From Leptolyngbyaceae cyanobacterium RM1_1_2 (GTDB lineage: Bacteria; Cyanobacteriota; Cyanobacteriia; Phormidesmidales; Phormidesmidaceae): a stretch of 64,000 bases of DNA. Below, in pieces: positions 19,805 through 28,701 of the stretch (position 1 is its first letter; every line of letters starts with the position of its first letter). Made by a program: the position numbers and the translations under genes. Where the stretch lies: assembly GCA_012032345.1 (NCBI GenBank), contig JAAUQI010000011.1, forward strand, positions 1-64,000, written 5' to 3'. The notes under the pieces were generated by a model. It had not been told where the DNA came from and did no database searches. It was given only the letters and a program-made list of their open reading frames with translations.

Positions 19805-21336
19805 ATGATTTTTCCAGATCTGAACCAGTTTACTCAGCTTGCTCAGCAAGGAAACTTTATTCCGGTTTACCAGGAATGGGCCGCTGACCTGGATACACCT
19901 GTTTCGGCCTGGTATAAAGTCTGTGCGGGTCAGCCCTACAGCTTTTTGCTAGAGTCGGTTGAAGGAGAAGAAACTCTAGGCCGCTATAGCCTATTGGGCT
20001 GCGATCCGCTGTGGGTTTTGGAAAGCCGAGCGATCGCACCACTCAAAGCCACCGGGACGGGACAGTTGAGGTCTTTGCAGGTAATCCGTTTGTAAGCTTG
20101 CAGCAGTGCCTGGAGCCTTATCAGCCCGTGAAGCTGCCGCAGCTGCCACCGGGTATTGGCGGACTGTTTGGCTTTTGGGGCTACGAGCTGATTCGCTGGA
20201 TTGAGCCTTCAGTTCCCATTTACGATCTCACTGACGAGGATCTGCCCGATGGCCTGTGGATGCAGGTCGATAGTCTGCTAATTTTCGATCAGGTCAAGCG
20301 CAAAATTTGGGTGATTGCTTACGCTGACATTCGAGCGACTCAAGATCTGGCCCAGGCTTATCAGCAAGCCTGCGATCGCGTTCATCAGCTTGTCGATAAG
20401 CTACAGCTACCGCTGAGTCGCAAAGATTCACTGCTGTCTTGGGCCACCCCCGGCAGCGGCGAGAGTCAGTCGCTGAGCTACACCAGCAACCGCACCCAGG
20501 CCGAGTTTTGCAGCAGTGTCCAAAAGGCCAAAAGCCACATTCAAGCAGGCGACATTTTTCAGGTTGTGGTTTCGCAGCGGCTCTCAACTCAGTATCCGGG
20601 CGATCCCTTCAGTCTCTATCGCTCGCTGCGCTTGATCAATCCCTCGCCCTACATGGCCTATTTTCAGTTTCACGACTGGCAGATTATTGGCTCTAGCCCA
20701 GAGGTGATGGTCAAAGCCGATCGCGGCGGCAGCTCAGAGTCTCCCATGCTTGCCACCGTCAGGCCGATTGCTGGCACCCGACCGCGCGGCAAAACCGCTC
20801 AGGAAGACGCGGCCCTAGCTGAAGACCTGCTGCAAGATCCTAAAGAAGTTGCTGAACATGTGATGCTGGTCGATTTGGGCCGTAATGACCTGGGCCGGGT
20901 TTGTGTTAACGGCAGCGTCGGGGTTGATCAGCTCATGGTGATTGAGCGCTACTCTCACGTCATGCACATTGTCAGCAACGTCATTGGCGAACTGTCTGCC
21001 GACAAAACGGCCTGGGATTTGCTCAAAGCCTGCTTCCCAGCAGGTACCGTCAGCGGTGCGCCCAAAATTCGAGCTATGCAAATTATCCACGACCTAGAGC
21101 CTTGCCGTCGGGGACCCTACTCGGGCGTATATGGCTACTACGATTTTGAAGGTCAGCTCAATACGGCCATTACCATTCGCACGATGGTTGTCCGGCAGCA
21201 GCCAGAAGGCGGCTCTCTGGTCAGCGTTCAGGCAGGAGCAGGACTGGTCGCCGACTCAGACCCGCAGCAGGAGTACCAGGAAACCCTCAACAAGGCCAGA
21301 GGAATGCTGGAGGCGATTCGCTGTTTGCAAGTTTAG
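19805..21336 (+). CDS. trpE: Anthranilate synthase component I (frame broken once)
   Basis: Catalyses chorismate plus ammonia to anthranilate, the first committed step of tryptophan synthesis, with the TrpG glutaminase supplying ammonia. The N-terminal domain (AGQPYSFLLESVEG, LGRYSLLGCDPLWVLESR) is in one frame and the remainder, with QVVVSQRLS, HVMHIVSNVIGEL and GTVSGAPKIRAMQII, is in the next. Adding one G before the CGATCG at 20031 yields LESRGDRTTQSHRDGTV and a complete protein of about 510 residues. All catalytic segments are present, so the break is probably not biological. The gene is monocistronic, converging with the rhodanese gene 10 bases away. Confidence 0.93.
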
Positions 21337-21346
21337 GCGATCGCGC

Positions 21347-21835
21347 TTATGTTGACGGCTTGGCTGGTTCAGTAGCGGCCCCTACAGTCGGGTTGAGCAA
21401 GCCTTTCCAGAGGAAGCTATAGGGATGAACGGCCTGAGTCATCTGCCCCTGCTGAAAGACCGGATAGCCCTGGTTCATCCACTCAAAAATTGAGCCTTCC
21501 AGGTTGTACACAGACGGGTAGCCCTGAGCCTGAAGCTGCTGGGCTACCCGGGAAGAGCGGTAGCCAATAGAGCAGTAGGTAACAACTGGGGTATGCGGGG
21601 AGATCTGTTGCAGAGCTGCTTCCAGCGTAGGTCTATGCTGCGCCCCTTGCAGATGACTGACGGCAAATTCACTAGCGGAGCGGGTGTCTAAAAGCAGCAG
21701 AGGACTGCCTAACTGCAGGCGCTCTGCTAAATCCGCCGGAGACAGTTGCTGCACTGCGGGAAAGCGCCAGCGAATTACCTGCTTGAGGCCAGCCCAGGCT
21801 AGAGCGCGCAGTTTGGCTTTGAACTTAGATTGCAT
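21347..21835 (-). CDS. Rhodanese-like domain protein
   Basis: 162 residues. A single rhodanese domain spans about 30-130: LLLLDTRSASEFAVSHLQGA is the N-terminal motif and VVTYCSIGYRSSRVAQQL holds the active-site Cys that would carry a persulfide. The basic, tryptophan-containing N-terminus and a C-terminal tail (HPYSFLWKGLLN) recur in cyanobacterial members. A role in sulfur transfer or cyanide detoxification is possible; the loop of six residues after Cys fits sulfur rather than phosphate substrates. Alone on its strand, with radA 105 bases upstream. Confidence 0.85.
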   Translation of the reverse strand: MQSKFKAKLRALAWAGLKQVIRWRFPAVQQLSPADLAERLQLGSPLLLLDTRSASEFAVSHLQGAQHRPTLEAALQQISPHTPVVTYCSIGYRSSRVAQQLQAQGYPSVYNLEGSIFEWMNQGYPVFQQGQMTQAVHPYSFLWKGLLNPTVGAATEPAKPST

Positions 21836-21940
21836 AGACTGATAAATAGGGAAGGTGTTCTATCGGATATCCTCAGACTCATAGGCCATTCCCCTTGGCA
21901 AAACAGACTCACTTTAACCAAGAGGCGTCAGGCTGTGCCG

Positions 21941-23452
21941 TCAGTCATCCTGCTGGGCTAGGGCCACCGCGATCGCATCTACTACCCGCGCCACCGGAAT
22001 GACCTCTAGCTGACTTTTGATTCCCTGCCCCTTGGGAATAATGGCCCGCTTAAAGCCCAGCTTAGCCGCCTCCCGCAGCCGTAGCTCCATCTGCGCCACA
22101 GGTCGCACCTGACCGCCCAAACCCACCTCACCAATCAAGACCGTATAGGGATCTACCAGGCGATCGCGGAAACTAGCGACAACGGCGATCGCCACCCCTA
22201 GGTCGGCTGCAGGTTCTCCCACATTGAGACCGCCCGACGAGGCTACATAGGCATCGAGCTTCGAGAGGGGAATGCCCACCCGCTTTTCTAGCACCGCCAG
22301 AATTTGCAGCAGACGGTTATACTCAATTCCCGTAGTTGATCGCCGGGGAGAGCTGTAGCTAGTGGGACTCACCAAAGACTGTAGCTCTACTACTAGGGGC
22401 CGCGTACCCTCACAGGCGACAATTGTGGCAATTCCCGGTACCACCTCATCTCGATTGCCCAAAAACAGCTCAGAGGGATTGCGCACCTCTTCCAGGCCGC
22501 TCTCGACCATTTCAAACACCCCCAGCTCATTGGTGGCCCCAAAGCGGTTTTTCACCGAGCGCAGCAGGCGATGACTGGCAAAGCGATCGCCCTCAAAATA
22601 CAGCACCGTATCGACTAGGTGTTCTAGCACTTTTGGCCCCGCGATCGCCCCTTCCTTGGTGACGTGCCCGACGATAAACAGACTAATCCCCTCCCGTTTG
22701 GCTAGCTGCATCAGCGCCGACGTGCATTCTCGTACCTGGGCTACCGACCCCGGTGCTGAGATGAGCTGGCTGTAGTAAAGCGCCTGAATACTGTCAATCA
22801 CGGCGACCTGGGGCCGCAGAGACTCTAGCTCCATCAGGATGGTTTCGAGATCGATTTCGGGCAGGAGGTAGAGGGCGAGGGGTGGGGGGATGGGCGAGGG
22901 GTGGGACGAGTCTTGAGTTTTGAGTTTTGAATTTGCTGCGTCTGTTTCCGCTTTGGGTCTCTCTATTCCTCCGTGTCCTTGCGTTGTGACGTCTCTCCCC
23001 TGCCCAATGCCTAAGCGCTGCGATCGCAGCTTGACCTGCTGCCCAGACTCCTCAGCGCAGACGTAGAGAACCGGGAAAAACCGGGCCAGCTGATTGGCCA
23101 CCTGCAGCAGCAGGGTAGATTTGCCAATGCCGGGATCGCCGCCGACCAGCGTCAGAGAGCCAGGGACAATGCCGCCGCCTAAGACGCGATCGAGTTCGTG
23201 ATAGCCGGAGCTGAGCCGTGCCTGGGGGTGATCTTGTACCTGATCTAGGGTTTGGGCGAGGCGAGGCTGGGGAGCTGAGTCAGGCTTGCGGGCAACGCGC
23301 GATCGCACGTTAGTCATTGAGCTAGCAGCAGGTTCAGGCGCTACCTGTTCTACTAGAGAATTCCAGCTACTGCAAACAGGGCAGCGGCCAAAATGCTGAG
23401 AAGATTCGGCTCCGCATTCGTTGCAGACATAAACGGTACGAGCTTTGGGCAT
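21941..23452 (-). CDS. radA: DNA repair protein RadA with an in-frame repeat-derived insertion
   Basis: RecA-like ATPase that processes recombination intermediates. An N-terminal C4 zinc finger (YVCNECGAE, GRCPVCSSW), Walker A GGDPGIGKST (about 104-113), the RadA signature KNRFGATNELGVFEM and a C-terminal Lon-protease-like domain (VASSGGLNVGEPAADLGVA) are all present. Total 503 residues, about 45 more than usual. The excess lies at about residues 151-193, between the Walker A region and the strand leading to Walker B (VAVIDSIQALY), and is low-complexity sequence like intergenic cyanobacterial repeat DNA. The frame is kept, so the protein may still work. Confidence 0.95.
   Translation of the reverse strand: MPKARTVYVCNECGAESSQHFGRCPVCSSWNSLVEQVAPEPAASSMTNVRSRVARKPDSAPQPRLAQTLDQVQDHPQARLSSGYHELDRVLGGGIVPGSLTLVGGDPGIGKSTLLLQVANQLARFFPVLYVCAEESGQQVKLRSQRLGIGQGRDVTTQGHGGIERPKAETDAANSKLKTQDSSHPSPIPPPLALYLLPEIDLETILMELESLRPQVAVIDSIQALYYSQLISAPGSVAQVRECTSALMQLAKREGISLFIVGHVTKEGAIAGPKVLEHLVDTVLYFEGDRFASHRLLRSVKNRFGATNELGVFEMVESGLEEVRNPSELFLGNRDEVVPGIATIVACEGTRPLVVELQSLVSPTSYSSPRRSTTGIEYNRLLQILAVLEKRVGIPLSKLDAYVASSGGLNVGEPAADLGVAIAVVASFRDRLVDPYTVLIGEVGLGGQVRPVAQMELRLREAAKLGFKRAIIPKGQGIKSQLEVIPVARVVDAIAVALAQQDD
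22874..23002 (-). repeat. Repeat-like insertion inside radA
   Basis: Encodes QGRDVTTQGHGGIERPK, then ETDAANSKLKTQDSSHPSP and a proline stretch. The + strand contains GAGTTTTGAGTTTTGAATTT, a kind of degenerate short tandem seen in cyanobacterial intergenic DNA. The flanking protein sequence is normal RadA on both sides. Confidence 0.6.
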
Positions 23453-23784
23453 GGGCTAAGAGATAGGCTATCGAGCCTGATTACTGGATAACTTCTTGTT
23501 CAACCAAAACAGAAACATTTGTTTACAGAAATAAAAGATTTTCTAAAGGAAATCCTGAGCTTTTCCTAAAGAAAAACTAGCGGTGCTAAGAGCCACCTTT
23601 GCCGGATTAAGAGCGTAAGTTGAAGAATCTTAAAAAAGCTTGAAAACACCTAATGCTGGGGGTTACAAATAGTTTAATAACGACAGAATGATTTATTATC
23701 TTTAATATCACTGTACTAAAGTTTATCAACAGAAATCTGTTTGTTGACTCAGGTACAAAAATTTCGGCAGGAGCTTAGAAAGAA
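23453..23784 (+). other. AT-rich leader and promoter region of rpaB
   Basis: 332 bases between divergent radA and rpaB, clearly richer in A+T than the surroundings. GTTACAAA at 23662 matches one half of the HLR1 element recognised by RpaB, and TGTTTACAGA at about 23520 is another half-like sequence, so autoregulation is conceivable but no full HLR1 is present. GGAG lies 11 bases before the TTG start. No other feature was recognised. Confidence 0.4.
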
Positions 23785-24513
23785 TTGGAAAACGCAAAAG
23801 AAAAAATATTAGTGGTTGACGACGAAGCCAGTATCCGCCGAATTCTTGAAACTCGCCTCTCCATGATTGGCTACGATGTGGTCACTGCGGCTGATGGAGA
23901 AGAAGCCCTGGAAACCTTCCGCAACACGATTCCTGACCTGGTTGTGCTAGACGTGATGATGCCCAAGCTAGACGGCTATGGTGTTTGTCAAGAGCTACGC
24001 AAAGAGTCAGATATTCCAATTATCATGCTGACAGCGCTAGGGGATGTTGCCGATCGCATTACTGGCCTAGAGCTAGGGGCCGATGACTACGTCGTCAAGC
24101 CCTTCTCGCCCAAAGAGCTAGAAGCTCGCATTCGCTCCGTTTTAAGGCGGGTTGAGAAAAACGGCACCTCAGGCATCCCCAGCTCAGGCGTCATCCAGGT
24201 CAACAATATTCGCATCGACACCAACAAGCGCCAGGTTTACAAAGGTGACGAGCGGATTCGGCTAACGGGCATGGAGTTTAGCCTGCTAGAACTGCTGGTA
24301 AGCCGCTCTGGGGAACCCTTTTCCCGCTCTGAAATCTTACAAGAAGTTTGGGGCTATACTCCAGAGCGCCACGTTGATACGCGAGTAGTGGATGTTCATA
24401 TTTCGCGGCTGAGAGCCAAGCTAGAAGATGATCCCAGCAATCCAGAGCTGATTTTGACAGCGCGGGGGACTGGCTACCTATTCCAGCGAATTGTCGAGCC
24501 AGGGGAAGAGTAG
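23785..24513 (+). CDS. rpaB: Response regulator RpaB (OmpR family)
   Basis: 242 residues, 60-70% of them familiar from RpaB/Ycf27. Receiver domain with phosphorylation site Asp56 in VVLDVMMPKLDG and switch Lys in GADDYVVKPFSPKELEARI; winged-helix DNA-binding domain from about 135 with RLTGMEFSLLELL and RVVDVHISRLRAKLEDD. RpaB, the partner of sensor Hik33/NblS, controls high-light and photosystem genes through HLR1 sites. The start is TTG: MENAKEKILVVDDE begins exactly there, and no ATG fits. plsX follows after 38 bases and fabH directly after that, so the three may share a transcript, as in other cyanobacteria. Confidence 0.95.
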   Translation: MENAKEKILVVDDEASIRRILETRLSMIGYDVVTAADGEEALETFRNTIPDLVVLDVMMPKLDGYGVCQELRKESDIPIIMLTALGDVADRITGLELGADDYVVKPFSPKELEARIRSVLRRVEKNGTSGIPSSGVIQVNNIRIDTNKRQVYKGDERIRLTGMEFSLLELLVSRSGEPFSRSEILQEVWGYTPERHVDTRVVDVHISRLRAKLEDDPSNPELILTARGTGYLFQRIVEPGEE

Positions 24514-24551
24514 TCTGATAGAATTTCTTAAAGTTTCTACAGATTCAATCA

Positions 24552-25586
24552 ATGGGGTTGACTCAGGCACGAATCGCAATTGACGCGATGGGTGGGGATT
24601 ACGCGCCCGCCGAAATTGTTTCTGGAGCTATCCGAGCTGCGGCTGAGCTTGGTGTGGATATTCTTTTAGTGGGCGACCCAGAGGCGATCCGAGCTTCTAC
24701 GCCCCACCCTGAGAACCTATCTCAGGTAGAAATCGTTCCAGCAGAGGGCACGATTGAGATGCATGAAGAGCCGCTGAGTGCCTTGCGCCGCAAGCCACAG
24801 GCTTCGATCAACGTGGCAATGAACCTAGTCAAGCAGGGTCGCGCGGACGCCGTGGTTTCAGCAGGTCACTCTGGCGCGGCGATGGCCAGTTCTTTGCTGC
24901 GGCTAGGACGAATTAAGGGCATCGATCGGCCTGCGATTGGGGCCGTCTTTCCGACCGTTAGAGCCGATAAGTCGGTGCTGATTTTAGATGTTGGGGCCAA
25001 TGTAGACTGTCGGCCTAAGTTCTTAGAGCAGTTTGCCGTCATGGGCACAGTCTATTCTCAGTATGTTTTGGGGGTAGAGCAGCCTCGCGTTGGCCTGCTC
25101 AATATTGGTGAAGAAGCCAGCAAGGGCAACGATTTGGCTCTGCGGGTTCATCAGGCTCTCAGCGATAACCCGGCGGTTCCCTTTGTCGGCAATGCTGAGG
25201 GTAGAGACATTCTCTCAGGGGATTTTGACGTAGTGGTTTGCGATGGCTTTGTCGGTAACGTGCTGCTAAAGTTTGCTGAAGCTGTGGGTGAATCTATCCT
25301 GCAGATTCTGCGTGAGGAACTGCCTCAGGGCGTGCGCGGCAAGCTTGGCACCCTGGTACTCAAAAACAACCTACGACGAATTAAGCAGCGGGTTGACCAT
25401 GCTGAACACGGCGGTGGTTTACTGCTCGGTGTGGCTGGTATTGTAGTGATTAGTCACGGTAGCTCTCAGGCCCCCTCGATTTTTAACGCTGTCCGTTTAG
25501 CGAAGGAGGCAGTAGACAACCAGGTGCTAGAGCGAATCAAGGCGCAGTACCAGAAGGTGGCTGCCCCTGCAACAGACGGAGAATAA
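24552..25586 (+). CDS. plsX: Phosphate acyltransferase PlsX
   Basis: Converts acyl-ACP and phosphate to acyl-phosphate, the first step of glycerolipid synthesis in the PlsX/PlsY pathway. 344 residues, normal length. IAIDAMGGDYAPAEIVSGAI near the start and VSAGHSGAAMASSLLRLGRI in the middle are family hallmarks, as is GFVGNVLLKFAEAVGE. It sits between rpaB and fabH; its stop codon TAA is immediately followed by the fabH ATG, so translation is likely coupled. Confidence 0.97.
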   Translation: MGLTQARIAIDAMGGDYAPAEIVSGAIRAAAELGVDILLVGDPEAIRASTPHPENLSQVEIVPAEGTIEMHEEPLSALRRKPQASINVAMNLVKQGRADAVVSAGHSGAAMASSLLRLGRIKGIDRPAIGAVFPTVRADKSVLILDVGANVDCRPKFLEQFAVMGTVYSQYVLGVEQPRVGLLNIGEEASKGNDLALRVHQALSDNPAVPFVGNAEGRDILSGDFDVVVCDGFVGNVLLKFAEAVGESILQILREELPQGVRGKLGTLVLKNNLRRIKQRVDHAEHGGGLLLGVAGIVVISHGSSQAPSIFNAVRLAKEAVDNQVLERIKAQYQKVAAPATDGE

Positions 25587-26582
25587 ATGCAGCAGTTTGA
25601 TAGCGGTGTTTCGGTCACTGGTAGTGGTTCGGCCAAGCTAGAAACTACCCTTAGCAATGACGACCTGAGCAAAATTGTTGAAACTTCGGATGAGTGGATT
25701 GCAACTCGAACCGGAATTCGACAGCGCCACATTGCTGGCCCTCAAGATTCGCTACGGAGTCTGGCGGCTGAAGCGGCCAAAAACGCGATCGCAATGGCTA
25801 ATCTAGCGCCAGTGGATATTGACTTGATCATCCTAGCGACCTCTACGCCAGACGATCTGTTTGGCACTGCCAGCCAGGTGCAGGTAGAAATTGGTGCATT
25901 CAGGGCGGCGGCTTTCGACCTGACGGCGGCCTGCTCGGGCTTTATTTTTGCGCTGGTGACGGCGGCTCAGTATATTCGTACTGGCGTTTATAAAAACATC
26001 GTGGTGATTGGGGCAGATTTGCTCTCGCGCTGGACTGACTGGGGCGATCGCCGCACCTGCGTTCTTTTTGGCGATGGTGCGGGGGCTGTGGTAGTTCAGG
26101 CCGATCAGCGCGATCGCCTGTTGGGGTTTGAGCTGTGCAGTGATGGCACCCTCAACCACTGCCTAAATCTGACTTACCACAGCGAGTCGCAGCCGCTTAC
26201 AGGCGACATCACCGTGCACTCAGGCCGCTTTGCCCCCATCACTATGAACGGGCGCGAGGTCTATCGCTTTGCCGTCAGCAAAGTACCAGAAGTGATTGAG
26301 AAAGCGCTATTTCATGCCGGGTTGTCTACCAGCGATATTCGCTGGCTGCTGCTCCATCAGGCCAACCAGCGCATTTTAGAGGCTGTCGCTCAGCGGTTGC
26401 AGGTGCCCTTAGAGCGCGTCATTAGCAATATGGCCCGTCATGGCAACACCTCAGCAGCTTCCATTCCTATTGCTTTGGACGAAGCTGTACGCGACAGTCG
26501 TATTCAGCCTGGAGACATAGTTGCCTCTTCTGGGTTTGGGGCGGGTCTGACCTGGGGCGCTGCCATTTTCGAGTGGGGCTAG
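25587..26582 (+). CDS. fabH: 3-oxoacyl-ACP synthase III (FabH)
   Basis: Initiates fatty-acid synthesis by condensing acetyl-CoA with malonyl-ACP. 331 residues. The Cys-His-Asn triad is complete: Cys116 in TAACSGF, His in [10 protein letters not shown] and Asn in [10 protein letters not shown]. The C-terminal [10 protein letters not shown] loop is typical. It begins directly after the plsX stop codon, forming the conserved plsX-fabH pair. A modest hairpin follows at 26698. Confidence 0.97.
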   Translation: MQQFDSGVSVTGSGSAKLETTLSNDDLSKIVETSDEWIATRTGIRQRHIAGPQDSLRSLAAEAAKNAIAMANLAPVDIDLIILATSTPDDLFGTASQVQVEIGAFRAAAFDLTAACSGFIFALVTAAQYIRTGVYKNIVVIGADLLSRWTDWGDRRTCVLFGDGAGAVVVQADQRDRLLGFELCSDGTLNHCLNLTYHSESQPLTGDITVHSGRFAPITMNGREVYRFAVSKVPEVIEKALFHAGLSTSDIRWLLLHQANQRILEAVAQRLQVPLERVISNMARHGNTSAASIPIALDEAVRDSRIQPGDIVASSGFGAGLTWGAAIFEWG

Positions 26583-26697
26583 CGCCGCTGGCCGCAGTCA
26601 GCCGCACTTACAAAGCGCCGCTTGGTGGCATAGCCCATACCTAGGTTTTTTGTGATGCTGTGCAGATAGCGATCGCGCCAATTTTTGTTGAGAATGG

Positions 26698-26727
26698 CTG
26701 CACTCTTTGAGCTAGGGAGTGCAGTTT
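26698..26727 (+). terminator. Probable terminator after fabH
   Basis: CTGCACTC and GAGTGCAG form an 8-bp stem with an 11-base loop, followed only by TTT. It lies 116 bases after the fabH stop and 105 bases before the next gene. Placed by structure and position. Confidence 0.4.
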
Positions 26728-26831
26728 GAGGAACTCAACCAAAAGCGTCAGGGGGCGTTGGGTAGAATAGCTACAATCGTTTGTAGAGGCTCTTACTACT
26801 GTGTGAGCAGACTCCGTACTGACTGGACTCA

Positions 26832-27791
26832 ATGACTCGTTATCTGCTGCAGCGCACGCTAACGGCGATTCCGACTGTGATTGCTATTAGCCTGATAATT
26901 TTTGCAATTTTGGCGATCGCGCCGACAAATCCGCTGGGCGATCTAGCCTCAAATCCTTCAATTACCGCAGAAGTACGGGAGAATATTCGCCGCACCTTAG
27001 GACTCGATCAGCCCATCTATATTCGCTACGTTAAATGGGCCTGGGCTTTTTTGCAGGGCAATATGGGCTACTCCTTTACCAGCCGCAGCCCTGTAAGCGG
27101 CCTGATTTTGCAGCGCTTGCCGACGACGCTGTGGATTGTTGGAGTGGCTTACGCTCTAAGTGTGCTGCTGGCGTTGCCGCTGGGGATGATTTCAGCCATT
27201 AAGCGACATTCGGTTTTCGATCGTCTGGCTACAACTTTTGCCTTCATGGGCTTTTCGCTGCCGACATTTTTCACCGGGCTGCTGTTCATTATTGTCTTTA
27301 GCGTTCAGCTGGGCTGGTTTCCTTTTATCTACAACAGTTCGCTAACGGTGCAAGGGTGGTCGAGTTTTTTGGCTGTGATGCGACAGTCTATTATGCCAAT
27401 TTGCGTCTTAGCGCTGTTTCAAACGGCGGTACTGATGCGCTTCATCCGGGCGGCAATGCTAGAGGAGCTGCCGCAGGACTACGTGCAGACAGCCTACGCT
27501 AAAGGACTTTCGGCTTTTCGGGTGATTAACCTACATGTGCTGCGCAATGCCCTGATTCCGGTGGTGACGCTGGTAGCGCTGGATATTCCCACTATTTTTA
27601 CCGGGTCGCTGGTAACTGAGCAGGTTTTTCGGGTGCCAGGAATTGGAGCGCTGCTGGTGGAGTCTATCTATCGCGGTGATACGCCTGTGGTGATGGCGAT
27701 CGCGTTTATCTACGCCATTCTGGTAGTGATTTTCAATCTGGTGGCTGACTTGCTCTACGGGTGGCTTGATCCCAGGGTGCGATATGGCTAA
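26832..27791 (+). CDS. ABC transporter permease, DppB/OppB type
   Basis: 319-residue inner-membrane permease with the family start MTRYLLQRTLTAIPTVIAIS, about six helices, and the EAA cytoplasmic loop (AKGLSAFRVINLHVLRNALI) that contacts the ATPase. It belongs to the peptide/nickel uptake group (dipeptide or oligopeptide importers). No companion permease, ATPase or binding protein lies nearby, which is common for dispersed cyanobacterial transporters. Substrate unknown. Ends 11 bases before a HIP1-centred palindrome. Confidence 0.88.
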   Translation: MTRYLLQRTLTAIPTVIAISLIIFAILAIAPTNPLGDLASNPSITAEVRENIRRTLGLDQPIYIRYVKWAWAFLQGNMGYSFTSRSPVSGLILQRLPTTLWIVGVAYALSVLLALPLGMISAIKRHSVFDRLATTFAFMGFSLPTFFTGLLFIIVFSVQLGWFPFIYNSSLTVQGWSSFLAVMRQSIMPICVLALFQTAVLMRFIRAAMLEELPQDYVQTAYAKGLSAFRVINLHVLRNALIPVVTLVALDIPTIFTGSLVTEQVFRVPGIGALLVESIYRGDTPVVMAIAFIYAILVVIFNLVADLLYGWLDPRVRYG

Positions 27792-27801
27792 AACTGTGGA
27801 G

Positions 27802-27823
27802 TTTAGTGGCGATCGCCACTAAA
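27802..27823. terminator. Perfect 22-bp palindrome centred on HIP1 between convergent genes
   Basis: TTTAGTGGCGA followed by its exact reverse complement, located between the ends of the ABC permease gene (+) and the Uma2 gene (-). As RNA it can fold as a bidirectional terminator stem, with TTAAC on one side and AAACTCC on the other, so no strong T-run. Confidence 0.4.
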
Positions 27824-27877
27824 TTAACGAGACGCAATAGCCACTGCCTGCTTTGAGCAGATACTCTGGCAGAAAAA

Positions 27878-28489
27878 CTAACGACCCACAGCCTCAAAAA
27901 TCTCTGCAGCCGTCAGGGGCAGGTGCGGAAACGTTTTGGAAACAATGCGATCGCCGCCGCGAAACTGCCGGAGCTGGTATTCTTCATTTTCAAGATAGTA
28001 GACCGAGAGCGTCGGCGTTTTGGGAGAGCCAATATAGCGAGTGGCTCCTAGCGCCAGATAATCCACAATCCAATATTCCAAAATTCCCAAGGCTTCGTAC
28101 TCTGCCAGCTTGTACAAATAGTCGTCTTGCCAGCTGGTTGAGCTGACCTCAACTGCTAGCTGAATCGGCCCCTCTAGGGCAGCGTATGCCTTGGGGTCTG
28201 CAGTCCAGATAGCTTTGTCGATGACGCTAACATCTGGAGTCCGGCCCTGGACTAGACCATCGTCTCTCATCGTTTTGACTGAGGCAAAGCGACTCACTTT
28301 ATAGCTGAGCTGATCGCGCCTTACCTGATCACGAAAGGCATCATAGATGAAATCTGCCACATCATCGTGAGCACGCGTCGCCATGAGCTGAACTAACTGA
28401 CCATTGACGAGTTCATAGCGTTTGCTATCATCTGGATCAGCCTCCAGAAATTCTACAAAGCTAAGCGGTTTGGTGATGGCTTGGGGCAC
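27878..28489 (-). CDS. Uma2-family endonuclease (DUF820)
   Basis: 203 residues. The PD-(D/E)XK nuclease-like core is visible as TPDVSVID, LAVEVSSTSWQDDYLYKLAEY and LGILEYWIVDY. Uma2 proteins are numerous in cyanobacterial genomes; biological role is not established. It is one of three Uma2-type genes in the window (others at 40289 and 41131) and looks complete. Convergent with the ABC permease, and 212 bases from the divergent-facing substrate-binding gene. Confidence 0.85.
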   Translation of the reverse strand: MPQAITKPLSFVEFLEADPDDSKRYELVNGQLVQLMATRAHDDVADFIYDAFRDQVRRDQLSYKVSRFASVKTMRDDGLVQGRTPDVSVIDKAIWTADPKAYAALEGPIQLAVEVSSTSWQDDYLYKLAEYEALGILEYWIVDYLALGATRYIGSPKTPTLSVYYLENEEYQLRQFRGGDRIVSKTFPHLPLTAAEIFEAVGR

Positions 28490-28624
28490 GGCTAGCCAGA
28501 TAAAAATTAGGGTTTTATCAATGCCTTAGTTTAGCGTTTGCTTTTAGTGCATTGTCACGGCTAGAAATTAGGGTTGGTAGTCGGTGCTTTAGCGCCGAAG
28601 CGCTAACTACGAACTATGCATCAT

Positions 28625-28653
28625 CCTAAAATTAAGTGTTGACGCTGCACTAG
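28625..28653 (+). repeat. 29-bp dispersed repeat, copy 1
   Basis: Starts CCTAAAATTAAGTG and ends GACGCTGCACTAG. It matches 41513-41541 at 26 of 29 positions, all three differences being transitions. It is preceded at about 28590 by a short hairpin AGCGC-CGAA-GCGCT. The 29-mer lies 136 bases upstream of the Uma2 start in the intergenic space. Confidence 0.7.
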
Positions 28654-28701
28654 CCTGCGATCGCTCTTAAACAGTCCAGCCTAATCGGAACACGACCAGC
28701 T

